Notes: a model not told the origin generated them from the sequence alone. A stretch of DNA of 64,000 nucleotides from Burkholderia oklahomensis C6786 (GCF_000959365.1 NZ_CP009555.1:2914001-2978000), one strand, 5' to 3'; counted from the stretch's first letter, positions 29,146 through 39,419 are shown. Made by a program: numbers and translations.

Positions 29146-30018
29146 TCAGGACGTCGAGCGGGCGGCGCGGGCGCGCGCGAGTTCGGCGCGCGCCGATCGC
29201 TCGTCGGCCAGCCGGCCGCGCGCGGACAGCCGCATCCAGTGCCGCAGCGCGATCAGCGCGCCGATCACGCTCATCATCGAGCCGGGAATCCACAGCAGCA
29301 GCCCGCCGATCTGCTGGTCGCGCAGCGGGCTCAGCCACGTGAACGCGCGTCCGCAGATCGAATAGATCGGATACAGCTCGTGCGGCGTGAAGAAAATCAG
29401 CGCGCCGAGCAGGATCTGCGGCGGGATCGCCGCGACGGCGATCAGGATGCGCCGCCCCGGCGCGAGCCGCGCGGGCGGCGCGGGACGCGGATCGACGACG
29501 AGCCACCAGAACAGCAGCCCGTCGATCACCATGCTCCAGTTCATCACGCGATACAGCCGCCAGTCGAGCATCGCGACGAAGTGGATCGGCGACAGCAGCC
29601 AGAAATAGATCAGGCCGACGAACAGCACGACCGCGACGACCGGATTGAACACGACGTCGAGCGTCGCGCGCACGATCGGCTGCGCGAGCGCGGGGCGCAC
29701 GAAGCGGCGCCGCCACGCGAACGGGATGCCCGCGCGGATCGCCGCGCCCGGATACGACAGCGCGATGAAGAACGGCCCGAGGTGATGCAGCACCAGATGC
29801 TGCGCGCGGTGCATGAAGAACTCGTGCTCGAAGAAGTAGTCGAGCCGCGTGTGCAGCGCGACGTAGAGCGCCGTCAGCCCGAGCCAGAACGAGAACTGCC
29901 GCAGCGGCGGCACCTTCGCCTTGCGCGCGCCGCGCGCGAACAGCACGCCGGCCGCGAGCACCGCGATCACGACGGTGGGCGACGGCTCCCACGGCTCGAG
30001 CCAGTACAGCAGGTTCAT
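29146..30018 (-). CDS. CtaG-like cytochrome oxidase assembly membrane protein
   Basis: This 290-aa protein with about seven hydrophobic spans matches the caa3-type CtaG family. Conserved His-rich segments HEFFMHRAQHLVLHHLGPFF are visible. It lies 10 bp after the PCuAC gene and is the last of three genes (SCO, PCuAC, CtaG-like). This gene content points to copper insertion into cytochrome c oxidase. It differs from the Cox11-type CtaG found next to coxBAC. Confidence 0.9.
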   Translation of the reverse strand: MNLLYWLEPWEPSPTVVIAVLAAGVLFARGARKAKVPPLRQFSFWLGLTALYVALHTRLDYFFEHEFFMHRAQHLVLHHLGPFFIALSYPGAAIRAGIPFAWRRRFVRPALAQPIVRATLDVVFNPVVAVVLFVGLIYFWLLSPIHFVAMLDWRLYRVMNWSMVIDGLLFWWLVVDPRPAPPARLAPGRRILIAVAAIPPQILLGALIFFTPHELYPIYSICGRAFTWLSPLRDQQIGGLLLWIPGSMMSVIGALIALRHWMRLSARGRLADERSARAELARARAARSTS

Positions 30019-30028
30019 CGCGCGGGAC

Positions 30029-30472
30029 TTACTTGGCGGTCGCGGGAGATTTCACGACGAACGGCGCGTCGAGCTTCTCGCCGTCGGAGAACTGCATGCG
30101 CAGGTGCACGGTGTCGCCCGGCTTGATCGCGCGCTTCGGCTCTTCGAGCATGAAGTGATAGCCGCCCGGCGCGATGTCGACCTTGCCGCGCGCGGGGATC
30201 GTCAGCTTGTCGACCATCTCCATCTTCTGCGTCGAGCCGTTCGACACGGTCTGATGCAGCATCGTCATGCCGTACTCGGGACTCTCGACCTCGACGAGGT
30301 CGATCGGCTTGTCGCTTGCGTTGACGAGCGTCACGTAGCCCGCGGCGGGCAGTTTGTTCGGCAGCCAGCGCACCCACGCGTTCTGCGCGCTGATCGAAGC
30401 GCCGGCGGCGTAGGCGTGCAGGCTGAGCGAGAGGGCGGCGAGCGCGGCGAGGAATTTCAGTTTGAGCGTCAT
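30029..30472 (-). CDS. Periplasmic copper chaperone PCuAC
   Basis: This is a 147-aa secreted protein with a signal peptide ending near LHAYAAGAS. The copper(I) site motif H(M)x10Mx21HxM is present: MLHQ, KMEM and GYHFM. PCuAC passes copper to subunit II of cytochrome oxidase together with SCO proteins. It is 26 bp downstream of the SCO gene and 10 bp upstream of the CtaG-like gene, so the three form one minus-strand operon. Confidence 0.94.
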   Translation of the reverse strand: MTLKLKFLAALAALSLSLHAYAAGASISAQNAWVRWLPNKLPAAGYVTLVNASDKPIDLVEVESPEYGMTMLHQTVSNGSTQKMEMVDKLTIPARGKVDIAPGGYHFMLEEPKRAIKPGDTVHLRMQFSDGEKLDAPFVVKSPATAK

Positions 30473-30498
30473 CGGCTAGGCGGTAAGTGAGTTCCGGT

Positions 30499-31155
30499 TC
30501 AGGAACGGTTGACGATGATCCGGCGCAGATCGGCGGCGATCGCGTCGGGGGAATCCTGATCGGTCGTGAGCAGGCGCGCGCGGCCTTGCGCATCGAACAC
30601 GTAGACTGCGGAGCTGTGCGTGACCTCGTAGTTGCCGTTCGGATCGCGCTTTTCCATCTGATACGCGACGCGGTAGCGCTTCGCGAGCGACTCGATCTGC
30701 CGCTCGCCGCCGGTGAGGCCGTACGCGTGCTCGGCGTCGAATGCGCCGACGTAGTCGCGCATCGCGGCCGGCGTGTCGCGCGCCGGGTCGACCGACACGA
30801 ACAGGATGCGCACGTCGTTGCGCGCATCGGGACCGAGCAATGCGAGGACCTGCATCAGGCGCGCCATCGTCTCGGGGCACACGTCCGGGCAATGCGTGTA
30901 GCCGAAGTAGACGAGGGCGGCGCGGCCGCGGAACGCGGATGCGTCGATCGGCTTGCCGTCCTCGCCCGTGAGCGAGAACGTCAGGTCGGGCAGATGGCCC
31001 GTCACGTTCGTGAGGCGCCAAGGCTCGCCGCGCGGCGTGCAGCCGGCGAGCGCGGCCGCCGCCGCACATGCGGCGGCGAAGCGGATCACGCGCGTGCGGC
31101 GGGCGGAAGCCGGCGATGCGGCGCGCGTGCGCGCCGCGAAAAGGGGAAACGGCAT
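30499..31155 (-). CDS. SCO1/SenC copper chaperone lipoprotein
   Basis: This 218-aa thioredoxin-fold protein has the copper motif CPDVC and the distant conserved histidine in VTHSS. A lipoprotein signal (AALAGC) puts lipidated Cys39 at the membrane. The ATG at 31155 was chosen over a longer frame because it is directly followed by the signal sequence. It is the first gene of the copper-delivery operon with PCuAC and the CtaG-like protein. Confidence 0.93.
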   Translation of the reverse strand: MPFPLFAARTRAASPASARRTRVIRFAAACAAAAALAGCTPRGEPWRLTNVTGHLPDLTFSLTGEDGKPIDASAFRGRAALVYFGYTHCPDVCPETMARLMQVLALLGPDARNDVRILFVSVDPARDTPAAMRDYVGAFDAEHAYGLTGGERQIESLAKRYRVAYQMEKRDPNGNYEVTHSSAVYVFDAQGRARLLTTDQDSPDAIAADLRRIIVNRS

Positions 31156-31571
31156 CGGCGAATTCGGTTCGAAGCAATCGTGCGCGACGGCGACGCGCGG
31201 CGGTCCCGGGCCCGATCGCGGCGCGTGGCGCGGACGCCATGGATGTCGCATCGATCGTGCCGCGCCTTCGGCGCATTGCCGCGTCGCGGCCCGTGCGCCG
31301 CGCCCGGCTGCGGGCCGCGGGCATCGCACCGCGGGGCGGATCGGCGTCGCGCTGTTTCTGTTGGCGGTTGCGACTGTAGCGCAATTTGATCGGGATCGTC
31401 TTTTCGAAACGCGCGCGGCGCACCGAACCGGGGCAAAATGTCGCAGCGATGCGCGCGCGTCGGCCGCGCGTCGCAGGCCCGCGCTTTTGTCCATCCTGCA
31501 CGAGGCGCGGTAAGATGCGCACATTCGCCCGGCGGGCGCGCCCGCCGGCAGCCATTCTCATCAGCGAATCG

Positions 31572-32324
31572 ATGCAATCCATCCCGCTTTCCCTTCCCCT
31601 GGCCCGCACCGCGTTCTTCTTCGATTTCGACGGCACGCTCGTCGACCTCGCGCCGACGCCCGACGCGATCCGGGTGCCACCCGACGTACCCGCGCTCGTC
31701 GACGAGCTGCGGCGGCTGGCGCACGGCGCGGTCGCGATCGTGTCGGGGCGCGGCATCGACAGCATCGACGCGTTCCTCAAGCTGCCCGATCTGCCCGTGG
31801 CCGGTCTGCACGGCGCCGAGCGGCGCGACGCGAACGGCGACACGCAGCGGATCGGCTTCGACGATCCGCGCCTGCTGCGCATCGAGCGCGAGCTCGCGGC
31901 GGTCGTCGACCGGCATCCGGGCATGCTGCTCGAGATCAAGGGCGCGGCGCTCGCGCTGCACTTTCGCAACGCGCCCGAGCGCGAAAGCGTCGCGCGCGCG
32001 GCGGCGGAGCGGCTCGTCGCCGATTATCCGGACGCGTACGTGCTGCAGCCGGGCAAGATGGTGTTCGAGATCAAGCCGAAGGGCGTCGACAAGGGGCGCG
32101 CGGTCGCCGCGTTCCTGAACGAGCCGCCGTTCGCCGGCCGCATGCCCGTCTTCGCCGGCGACGATCTGACCGACGAGCAGGGCTTCGCCGTCGTCAACGC
32201 GAACGGCGGGCTGTCGATCAAGGTCGGCGCGGGCGACACGACGGCGCGCGCGCGTATCGACTCGGTCGCCGCGTTCCGCGAGCAGGTCGCGCGCTGGATC
32301 GACGCCGGGCGCGCGTCGGCATGA
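31572..32324 (+). CDS. otsB: Trehalose-6-phosphate phosphatase
   Basis: OtsB removes phosphate from trehalose 6-phosphate. It is a 250-aa HAD-family protein with DFDGTLVDLAP at the N-terminus, SGRG, and the GDDLTDEQGF motif near the end. Its stop overlaps the otsA start (atga), so the two enzymes are translationally coupled. Trehalose made this way protects against osmotic and desiccation stress. In-frame ATG at 31515 would add 19 residues. Confidence 0.95.
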   Translation: MQSIPLSLPLARTAFFFDFDGTLVDLAPTPDAIRVPPDVPALVDELRRLAHGAVAIVSGRGIDSIDAFLKLPDLPVAGLHGAERRDANGDTQRIGFDDPRLLRIERELAAVVDRHPGMLLEIKGAALALHFRNAPERESVARAAAERLVADYPDAYVLQPGKMVFEIKPKGVDKGRAVAAFLNEPPFAGRMPVFAGDDLTDEQGFAVVNANGGLSIKVGAGDTTARARIDSVAAFREQVARWIDAGRASA

Positions 32325-33724
32325 GTCGTCTCATCATCGTCTCGAATCGGGTCGCGCCGATCTCGGAGGGGGAGCCGGCCGCGGGCGGCCTCGCGATCGG
32401 CGTCTACGACGCGCTGAAGGAAACGGGCGGCATGTGGTTCGGCTGGAGCGGCGACGTGGTCGCGTCCGGCGCGCCGCAGATCCGCGTCGAGGAGCACGGC
32501 CCCGTCACGTTCGCGACGATCGGCCTGTCGCGCCGCGACTATGATCAGTACTACCGCGGTTTTTCGAACGCGACGCTGTGGCCCGCGTTCCATTACCGCG
32601 CGGACCTGATCCAGTTCGACCGCCACGAGTTCGAAGGCTACTCGCGCGTGAACGTGTGGCTCGCGCAGCAGCTCGTGCCGCTCCTGCGCGACGACGACGT
32701 GATCTGGGTGCACGACTATCACCTGATCCCGTTTGCGCGAGCGTTGCGCGCGGCGGGCGTGAAGAACCGGATCGGCTTCTTCCTGCACATTCCGTTTCCG
32801 GCCGCGCAGGTGCTCGTCAACGTGCCGCCGCATCGCGAGCTCGTCGAGGCGCTGTGCTCGTTCGACCTGCTCGGCTTCCAGACCGGGACCGACTTGCGGG
32901 CGTTCTTCGAGTACGTCGAATACGAAGCGGGCGGCGCCGTCGATCGCACCGCGCGCCCGGCGCGCGTCGACGCGTTCGGGCGCACGCTGCGCGCGGCCGC
33001 GTATCCGATCGGCGTCTATCCGGACGAGATCGCCGCGCTCGCGAAGGCGGGCGAGAACGGCCGCGCGGTGCGTTCGCTCGCGGCGTCGCTGCGCGGCCGG
33101 CAGCTCGTGATGAGCGTCGACCGGCTCGATTATTCGAAGGGACTCGTCGAGCGCTTTCGCGCGTTCGAGAAGCTGCTCGAGCACGAGACGTCGTATCGCA
33201 ATCACGTGTCGTTCCTGCAGATCGCCCCGTCGACGCGCGCCGACCTGCGCGCGTACCAGGACATCCGCCGGCAGCTCGAAGGCGAATCGGGGCGCATCAA
33301 CGGCCGTTTCGCGGAGCTCGACTGGGCGCCGATCCTCTACATCCATCGGCAGTACGAGCGCACGGTGCTCGCCGCGCTGTACCGGCTCGCGCGCGTCGGC
33401 TATGTGACGCCGCTGCGCGACGGGATGAATCTCGTCGCGAAGGAGTACGTGTCCGCGCAGGACCCGGACGATCCCGGCGTGCTCGTGCTGTCGCGCTTCG
33501 CGGGCGCCGCGTGCGAGCTCACGGGCGCGCTGATCGTCAATCCGATCGATATCGGCGGGATGGCCGACGCGTTGTCGCGTGCGCTGTCGATGCCGCTCGC
33601 CGAGCGGCGCGCGCGTCACGCCGACATGCTCGCCCGGCTGCGCGAGAACAACGTGTCGGTGTGGCGCGACAACTTCCTGCGCGATCTCGGGCAATGGGGC
33701 GCGGCGGCGCGGGCTGACGGTTGA
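32321..33724 (+). CDS. otsA: Trehalose-6-phosphate synthase
   Basis: OtsA joins UDP-glucose and glucose 6-phosphate. The 467-aa GT20 protein has the N-terminal SNRV, HDYHLIPFARALR, and SVDRLDYSKGL substrate-binding motifs, and PLRDGMNLVAKEYV near the C-terminus. It follows otsB with a 4-bp overlap. A large palindromic terminator lies about 170 bp downstream. Confidence 0.96.
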   Translation: MSRLIIVSNRVAPISEGEPAAGGLAIGVYDALKETGGMWFGWSGDVVASGAPQIRVEEHGPVTFATIGLSRRDYDQYYRGFSNATLWPAFHYRADLIQFDRHEFEGYSRVNVWLAQQLVPLLRDDDVIWVHDYHLIPFARALRAAGVKNRIGFFLHIPFPAAQVLVNVPPHRELVEALCSFDLLGFQTGTDLRAFFEYVEYEAGGAVDRTARPARVDAFGRTLRAAAYPIGVYPDEIAALAKAGENGRAVRSLAASLRGRQLVMSVDRLDYSKGLVERFRAFEKLLEHETSYRNHVSFLQIAPSTRADLRAYQDIRRQLEGESGRINGRFAELDWAPILYIHRQYERTVLAALYRLARVGYVTPLRDGMNLVAKEYVSAQDPDDPGVLVLSRFAGAACELTGALIVNPIDIGGMADALSRALSMPLAERRARHADMLARLRENNVSVWRDNFLRDLGQWGAAARADG

Positions 33725-33890
33725 CGTTTCCCGGTGTCTGGGGCAACGCGTTCGCGTGCGCGATGTGTGTCGAGGGCGAAATTTGCGGAGCCGGAGATCC
33801 GGGGCGCAACGTGCTGGACGCGAAAGGCGAAAGGCGAAAGGCCGGACATGGCGACTACCGAACGCCGCGCAAATCGTTCATGACGCGTGC

Positions 33891-33931
33891 AACGAAAAGG
33901 CCCGATCGGCATATGCCGATCGGGCCTTTTT
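33891..33931. terminator. Perfect 36-bp palindrome, bidirectional terminator
   Basis: The stretch 33895–33930 is a perfect palindrome with arms AAAAGGCCCGATCGGCAT and its complement. It gives a T-run in both directions, so it can end otsA on the plus strand and the ABC exporter gene on the minus strand. The rest of the 310-bp gap holds nothing I recognise. Confidence 0.92.
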
Positions 33932-34034
33932 GCTATTGATGCTGGAAGCCCCGAGGCGTCGATCTCGTGTCGATCGAGCCGAGCAGCACCGCCGCGCACC
34001 ATCGCCCGCGCGGCGTGCCGCGCCGCGCGCGACG

Positions 34035-35888
34035 TTACGCGACGCGCTCGTCGCCCGACGCCGACGAATCCTCGCCGCTGCGGCGCTCCGCCGGCGCGGG
34101 CAGGTGCCGGCCGTGCTGCTTCGCGAGCAGGTCGCGATAGAGGCCCGGGCGGCTGCGCAGCACGTCGGGGCTGCCGTCGTCGATCACCTTGCCTGCGCTC
34201 ATCACGATGATCCGGTCGAAGTTGCGCAGCGTCGACAGCCGGTGTGCGATCGCGATCACGGTGCGGCCCGTCATCAGCCGGTCGAGCGCCGCCTGGATCG
34301 CTTCCTCGGATGCGCTGTCGAGCGCCGACGTCGCCTCGTCGAGGAGCAGGATCGGCGCGTTCTTCAGGATCGCGCGCGCGATCGCGATCCGCTGACGCTG
34401 GCCGCCCGACAGCTTCACGCCGCGATCGCCGACGATCGTCTCGAAGCCTTCCGGCATCGCCTCGATGAACTCGGTGCAGCGCGCCTCGCGCGCGGCGGCG
34501 AGCACTTCCTCGTGCGTCGCGTCGGGGCGGCCGTACGCGATGTTTTCGTAGATCGACCGGTGAAAGAGCGAGATGTCCTGCGGCACGAGCGCGATCGACT
34601 GGCGCAGGCTCTCCTGCGTGATCGAGCCGAGGTCCTGGCCGTCGATCCGGATCGCCCCTTGCTGGATGTCGTAGAAGCGCTGCAGCAGCGCGAGCACCGT
34701 CGACTTGCCCGCGCCCGACTTGCCGATCAGGCCGACGCGCTGGCCGGGCTCGATGTGCAGGTCGAAGTGGTCGAGGATCGACCGGCGGTGCGGATACGCG
34801 AACGTCACGCGCTCGAAGTCGACGCGGCCGCCGCGCGGCGCGAGCGCGACGGCGTCCGAGCGGTCGGGCATCCCGTGCGGCTCGAGGAGCGTCTTCACCG
34901 CTTCGGCGAGGCGCGCGACGTGCTGCGTGACGTCGACGAGCGCGACGGCGAGGTCGCGCGTGCCGTGCAGGATCGTGAAGCCGAGCGAGCTGACGAGCAC
35001 GATGTCGCCCGACGTCGCGCGGCCCTGGTCCCACAGCCACAGCGCCCAGCCGAGGAGGCCCGCCGACAGCATCGCGGTGATCACCGCGTGCAGGAGGCGC
35101 AGCTTCTCCAGATAGAGCAGGCTCTGCTGGCGCGCGTCCATTTCGGCCTTGACGGTCGCGCCGAAGCGCTTCTGCTCGCGCAGCGTCATGCCGAACGCGC
35201 GCACGAGCCCCATGTTGCCGATCACGTCGACGAGCTCGCCGTCGACGGCCGCCGCTCTCGCGGCGAAGCGGTGGTGGCGCACCGAGCCGCGCCTCGCGAG
35301 CTTGAACAGCACGATCGCGAGCACGGCCGAGCACGACAGCAGGCCGAGCGCCATCAGCGGATTGACGACGATGATCATCAGGATCGCGCCCATCACCGCG
35401 ATGCACGGCGGCAGCACGTTCCACGCCATCGTGTTCTCGGCCGTGTAGATCGCGTTCGACGTCGCGGTGATCCGGCTCGCGAGCGTGCCGGGCTGCTTCT
35501 CCGCGTAGTAGGTCGGCGAGTGGCCGCTCAGATATTGGAACAGGTCGCGGCGCAGGTCGCCCGTCACCGCGACGAACGTGTGCGCGGCGACCCAGCCGCC
35601 GACGCGCCACAGCAGGTTGTCCGCGGCGATGAGGCCGACGAGGAGCGCGAACGCGCCCCAGAGCGGGCCCGGATGATGGCGGCCGGCCGCGAGCACGTCG
35701 ATCAGGTGCTTGATCGCATATTGCGAGCCGAGCGCGCAGCCGACCGCCGCGAGCACGCTCACGAGCACGATGACGTGCGCGACGGGATGCAACCGGATGT
35801 AGCGGAACAGGAACGCGAGCGGCCGATCGGCGTAGCTCGCGAGCTTCGCGTTGTAGGCGTTGCGCTGGGCAGGGTTGAGAGCTTCCAA
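34035..35888 (-). CDS. ABC exporter (fused permease–ATPase)
   Basis: This is a 617-aa half-transporter of the MsbA/multidrug type. Six membrane helices span residues 25–330. The nucleotide-binding domain has Walker A GKSGAGKS, signature LSGGQRQR and Walker B ILLLDEATSALD. The only conventional start is TTG 35888 (no ATG nearby), with no good ribosome binding site. The substrate cannot be read from sequence; it is not next to lpxK, so it is probably not the primary MsbA. Confidence 0.9.
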   Translation of the reverse strand: MEALNPAQRNAYNAKLASYADRPLAFLFRYIRLHPVAHVIVLVSVLAAVGCALGSQYAIKHLIDVLAAGRHHPGPLWGAFALLVGLIAADNLLWRVGGWVAAHTFVAVTGDLRRDLFQYLSGHSPTYYAEKQPGTLASRITATSNAIYTAENTMAWNVLPPCIAVMGAILMIIVVNPLMALGLLSCSAVLAIVLFKLARRGSVRHHRFAARAAAVDGELVDVIGNMGLVRAFGMTLREQKRFGATVKAEMDARQQSLLYLEKLRLLHAVITAMLSAGLLGWALWLWDQGRATSGDIVLVSSLGFTILHGTRDLAVALVDVTQHVARLAEAVKTLLEPHGMPDRSDAVALAPRGGRVDFERVTFAYPHRRSILDHFDLHIEPGQRVGLIGKSGAGKSTVLALLQRFYDIQQGAIRIDGQDLGSITQESLRQSIALVPQDISLFHRSIYENIAYGRPDATHEEVLAAAREARCTEFIEAMPEGFETIVGDRGVKLSGGQRQRIAIARAILKNAPILLLDEATSALDSASEEAIQAALDRLMTGRTVIAIAHRLSTLRNFDRIIVMSAGKVIDDGSPDVLRSRPGLYRDLLAKQHGRHLPAPAERRSGEDSSASGDERVA

Positions 35889-36448
35889 AATCAGTGCGTG
35901 TGGTGAAACGAGGGTTGAACGCCGCGCCCGAACGTCGCGCCGAGAAGCAGGCGAAAGCCGGCATTGTAATCAAGCCGGTGCGTCGCGCTGCGCCCGAGTT
36001 GCGTAACGCCGGGGGTATGCGACTCATTTTGGGATAAAATTTTGCGTCTTGTGGCGCGTTCCTCTCGTCGTTCGACGAAAACCGCCGCGCGCACGGCCTG
36101 TCCGCGCATGGAGCGGGGCAGACGCAACTACTCTAAAACGGTCTTCAGGTCAGGAGATTGGCAAAGTGTTGCGTCTTTGTAACAACGTAAAGACTTTGAA
36201 ATGTTGTGCGCCGCACTGTCCGCGACACCCGATAATCGACCTCGGGTTTGCCCTTAGGTGTTTTACTGGAACCTGTCAACGGATTTTCCGCTGAAACGTT
36301 AATTGCGCGTGCGGCGCGGCCTGCGAGGCAACGCAGCTTCAGTGTCGCGAGCCGGCTCGCCGGACGTCCAACCGACGTCGCGGCGGCGTTCGGCAGGCGG
36401 GCGATCGACCCGCTGCTTTATTTTTTGCCGATTTTTTAGGAGTTGCAC
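35889..36448. other. 560-bp divergent regulatory gap
   Basis: The gap separates the ABC exporter and the glycosyltransferase, which diverge. The part from about 36030 to 36300 is much richer in A and T than the surroundings (for example ttgggataaaattttgcg at 36031) and probably holds both promoters and a long untranslated leader. No gene or convincing hairpin is visible. Confidence 0.5.
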
Positions 36449-37513
36449 ATGCGAATCGCTCAAATCGCTCCGTTGCACGAAGCGGTTCCCCCGAAACTGT
36501 ACGGCGGTACCGAACGGGTGGTGTCCTATCTGACCGAGGCGCTCGTCGAGATGGGGCATGACGTCACGCTCTTCGCGAGCGGCGATTCGCAGACCTCCGC
36601 CAAGCTCGAGGCCGTGTGGCCGCAGGCGCTGCGCCTGGATCCGACGATCCGCGACGTGATGGCGCCGCACATGCTGCTGCTCGAGGAAGTCCGCCGCCGC
36701 GCGGACGAATTCGACGTGCTGCACTTCCACATCGACTACTACCCGTTCCCGCTGTTCTCGCGCCAGCCGGTGCCGCATCTGACGACGCTGCACGGCCGTC
36801 TCGACCTGCCGGAGCTGCAGCCGATCTTCAACACGTTCGACAACGTGCCCGTCGTGTCGATCTCCGACAACCAGCGCGTGCCGCTCCCGCAGGCGAGCTG
36901 GCTGTCGACCGTCTATCACGGCCTGCCGGAAAACCTGCTGAAGCCGATCCCGGACGTGAAGCCGGGCTATCTCGCGTTCCTCGGCCGCATCTCGCCGGAA
37001 AAGCGCGTCGACACGGCGATCCGGATCGCCGAGCAGGCCGGCATGCCGATCAAGATCGCGGCGAAGCTCGACAAGGCCGACCGCGCGTACTACGAAGAGA
37101 AGATCAAGCCGCTCTTCTCGCTGCCGCACGTCGAGTACATCGGCGAGATCAGCGAAGCCGAGAAGGCCGAGTTCCTCGGCAACGCGCACGCGCTGCTGTT
37201 CCCGATCGACTGGCCGGAGCCGTTCGGCCTCGTGATGATCGAGGCGATGGCGTGCGGCACGCCCGTCATCGCGTTCAAGCGCGGCTCGGTGCCTGAAGTG
37301 ATCGACAACGGCGTGTCGGGCTTCGTCGTCGAGGACGAGCTGTCGGCCGTCGCCGCCGTCAAGCGTCTGCACACGCTTCCGCGCGAGCGGGTGCGCGGCG
37401 CGTTCGACGCGCGCTTCACGTCGAAGGTGATGGCGCAGAACTACGTGAAGGGCTACGAAGAGTTGCTGCGCCAGAAGCGCCGCACCGTGCTGCGCGAAGT
37501 CAACGCAGGCTGA
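36449..37513 (+). CDS. GT4-family glycosyltransferase
   Basis: This 354-aa GT-B glycosyltransferase starts IAQIAPLHEAVPPKLYGGTERVVSYL and has the C-terminal nucleotide-sugar site WPEPFGLVMIEAMACGTPVIAF (E-x7-E pattern). The ATG at 36449 follows aggag with 6-bp spacing. It is a single gene with its own terminator. The sugar and acceptor are unknown; the family includes envelope and exopolysaccharide enzymes as well as stress-induced ones. Confidence 0.88.
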   Translation: MRIAQIAPLHEAVPPKLYGGTERVVSYLTEALVEMGHDVTLFASGDSQTSAKLEAVWPQALRLDPTIRDVMAPHMLLLEEVRRRADEFDVLHFHIDYYPFPLFSRQPVPHLTTLHGRLDLPELQPIFNTFDNVPVVSISDNQRVPLPQASWLSTVYHGLPENLLKPIPDVKPGYLAFLGRISPEKRVDTAIRIAEQAGMPIKIAAKLDKADRAYYEEKIKPLFSLPHVEYIGEISEAEKAEFLGNAHALLFPIDWPEPFGLVMIEAMACGTPVIAFKRGSVPEVIDNGVSGFVVEDELSAVAAVKRLHTLPRERVRGAFDARFTSKVMAQNYVKGYEELLRQKRRTVLREVNAG

Positions 37514-37575
37514 CGCGTCGCGTCTTTCCCGCGCAAGGCCGCGCGGGGCGCGCTCGAGCGCCGCACGCTTCATCG

Positions 37576-37609
37576 ATGCCCCGCCCGGGTCCACCGGGCG
37601 GGGCATTTT
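37576..37609 (+). terminator. Terminator of the glycosyltransferase gene
   Basis: ATGCCCCGCCCGG (37576–37588) pairs with CCGGGCGGGGCAT (37594–37606) as a perfect 13-bp stem, followed by tttt. Confidence 0.92.
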
Positions 37610-37801
37610 GCATTCGGGGCCGGGTTCCCGGCCGATCCGGGCGTGCGCCCGGCATCTGTTGTATCCGCGCCGCGCCGCCGCGTTCCGAAACGCGGCAAAC
37701 CGGCGATTTGCGGCGCGCGGGCATCAGCCGACCTAGTAATGTCCCTATAATGGCCGTGCCGTAAAATCAGGCCCCGGCAAGGCCGTCAAGAGGAGAGAGC
37801 T

Positions 37802-38617
37802 TTGGCGAGAACGAAAACCACGCGCGCGAATCCGGCTCCCGGCTCGGGCGTCATTTTCGCGTTGCGAGCCATCGGTCTCGTGCTGCTCGCCCGCTGGCTC
37901 TTCTCGATGTCGCTGATGGGCTATCGCGCGTCGCTGTCGGCGATGGCGTCGTCGCCGTGGGCGTGCATCAACGTCGTCCTCATCTTCCTGCTGCTCGTCC
38001 TTCCCGGCGCGCAGGCGCGCGCCGAGCGGCCGTTCCATCCGCTTCCGCAATGGCTGCGCCAGGCGCTGCGCTTCTTCGCGTTGCTCGGCTTCCTGTTCGC
38101 CGTGTGGTCGGTCGGCGTGTTCGCATGGGCGGCCGGCTGGCGCCGCGCGCTGCACGCGCTGACGGTCAGCAACGGCTGGCTCGTCGCCGCGCCCGCGCTC
38201 TACGCGGCCGTCGTCTGGATGTGCCGGCCGCGCGCGCTGTGGCGCACGAACGTCGCCGCGCGCCGCTACGCGATCGGCCGCTATGCGATCTCGCTCGATA
38301 CGCTGACGCGCACCGTCGTCGTCTGGATGGAAAGCCGCAAGGTCGGGCAATACGACGCGCGCGAGCTGTCGGTCCGCTGGCCGAAGGGCGCCGCGCCTCG
38401 ATCCGCCGACGCGCAATCCGTCGCGCCTCGGTCCGCCGCGGCCGCCGCCGCGCAGCCGAACGGCCGGCGGTTCGCGCGACCGAAGATCGAGCTGCTGTGG
38501 GATTCGCCCGCCGCGGTCGGCCATAACCGCCAGATCGTGATGCGCGCGCCGCTCGCGACGGAAGGCGACCGCGTCGCGGCGCGCGCGCTCGACGCGTCGC
38601 TCAAGCAGATCGCGTGA
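37802..38617 (+). CDS. Uncharacterised inner-membrane protein
   Basis: This encodes 271 aa from a TTG start with a strong agaggagag ribosome binding site just upstream. Four hydrophobic segments are visible in the first 145 residues, followed by a soluble Arg/Ala-rich tail. I do not recognise the family. It is followed 55 bp later by another small membrane-protein gene and may be co-transcribed. Confidence 0.75.
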   Translation: MARTKTTRANPAPGSGVIFALRAIGLVLLARWLFSMSLMGYRASLSAMASSPWACINVVLIFLLLVLPGAQARAERPFHPLPQWLRQALRFFALLGFLFAVWSVGVFAWAAGWRRALHALTVSNGWLVAAPALYAAVVWMCRPRALWRTNVAARRYAIGRYAISLDTLTRTVVVWMESRKVGQYDARELSVRWPKGAAPRSADAQSVAPRSAAAAAAQPNGRRFARPKIELLWDSPAAVGHNRQIVMRAPLATEGDRVAARALDASLKQIA

Positions 38618-38672
38618 CGCCGGCGGGCCGGCTCGTGCCGCCGCGTTCGCTTCGCCGACACCAGGAGGACCG

Positions 38673-39134
38673 ATGTTGACCGTTCGATGGTTGCTCGCCG
38701 CCGTTCATCTGCTCGCGTTCGGTTTCGCGCTTGCGTCGATCGCCGCGCGCAACCGCGCGCTGCGCCGCGTCGCCGCGTCGCGGCAGTCCGCCGATCTGCC
38801 CGACGTGTTCCGGGCGGACGCGATCTGGGGCGTGTCCGCGCTCGTGCTGATCACGACGGGCATCGTCCGCGCGTTCGGCGGTTTCGAGAAGGGCGGCGAA
38901 TACTATCTGCACGCGCCGCTCTTTCATCTGAAGATGGGGGCGCTCGCGCTGATCCTCGTGTTCGAGCTGGTTCCGATGATGGGGCTCATCCGCTGGCGCG
39001 TCACCGCGCGCCGCGGGATGCTGCCCGACCTCGCACGCGCGCCCGCGTATGCGCGGATCGGCCATGTGCAGGCGGCGCTCGTCGTCGTGATCGTGTTCGC
39101 CGCGGCCGGGATGGCGCGCGGCGTCGGGCTCTGA
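38673..39134 (+). CDS. DUF2214-family membrane protein
   Basis: This 153-aa protein has four hydrophobic segments and the pattern LFHLKMGALALILVFELVPMMGLIRWR, which fits the DUF2214 family of predicted membrane proteins of unknown role. A good ribosome binding site (aggagg) precedes the ATG. It is the last plus-strand gene before the convergent FAD oxidoreductase. Confidence 0.8.
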   Translation: MLTVRWLLAAVHLLAFGFALASIAARNRALRRVAASRQSADLPDVFRADAIWGVSALVLITTGIVRAFGGFEKGGEYYLHAPLFHLKMGALALILVFELVPMMGLIRWRVTARRGMLPDLARAPAYARIGHVQAALVVVIVFAAAGMARGVGL

Positions 39135-39419
39135 CGGGCGACAGGCATCGCGCATGCGCGGCGGCCGTCGCGCGCGCGGGGCCCGCGCGACGATGCGTCG
39201 CCGACGGCTGATGCACCGATGCGCGCGACCATCGACACATCGGGTGTCGTGCGTCAACCTTTCCCGTGTGCGCGACGGCGGCCGCCCGCAAGGCGTTGCG
39301 CGTGCGTTTGCGCGTGCGAGCCGGATGGGCGCCGGCGTATGACGCGACGCACGCTGAATTGCTGCCGCGCCCGCTTGCCGCTTCACACGTGGTCGCCCGC
39401 GCCGCGCGGGCTTCCTCCT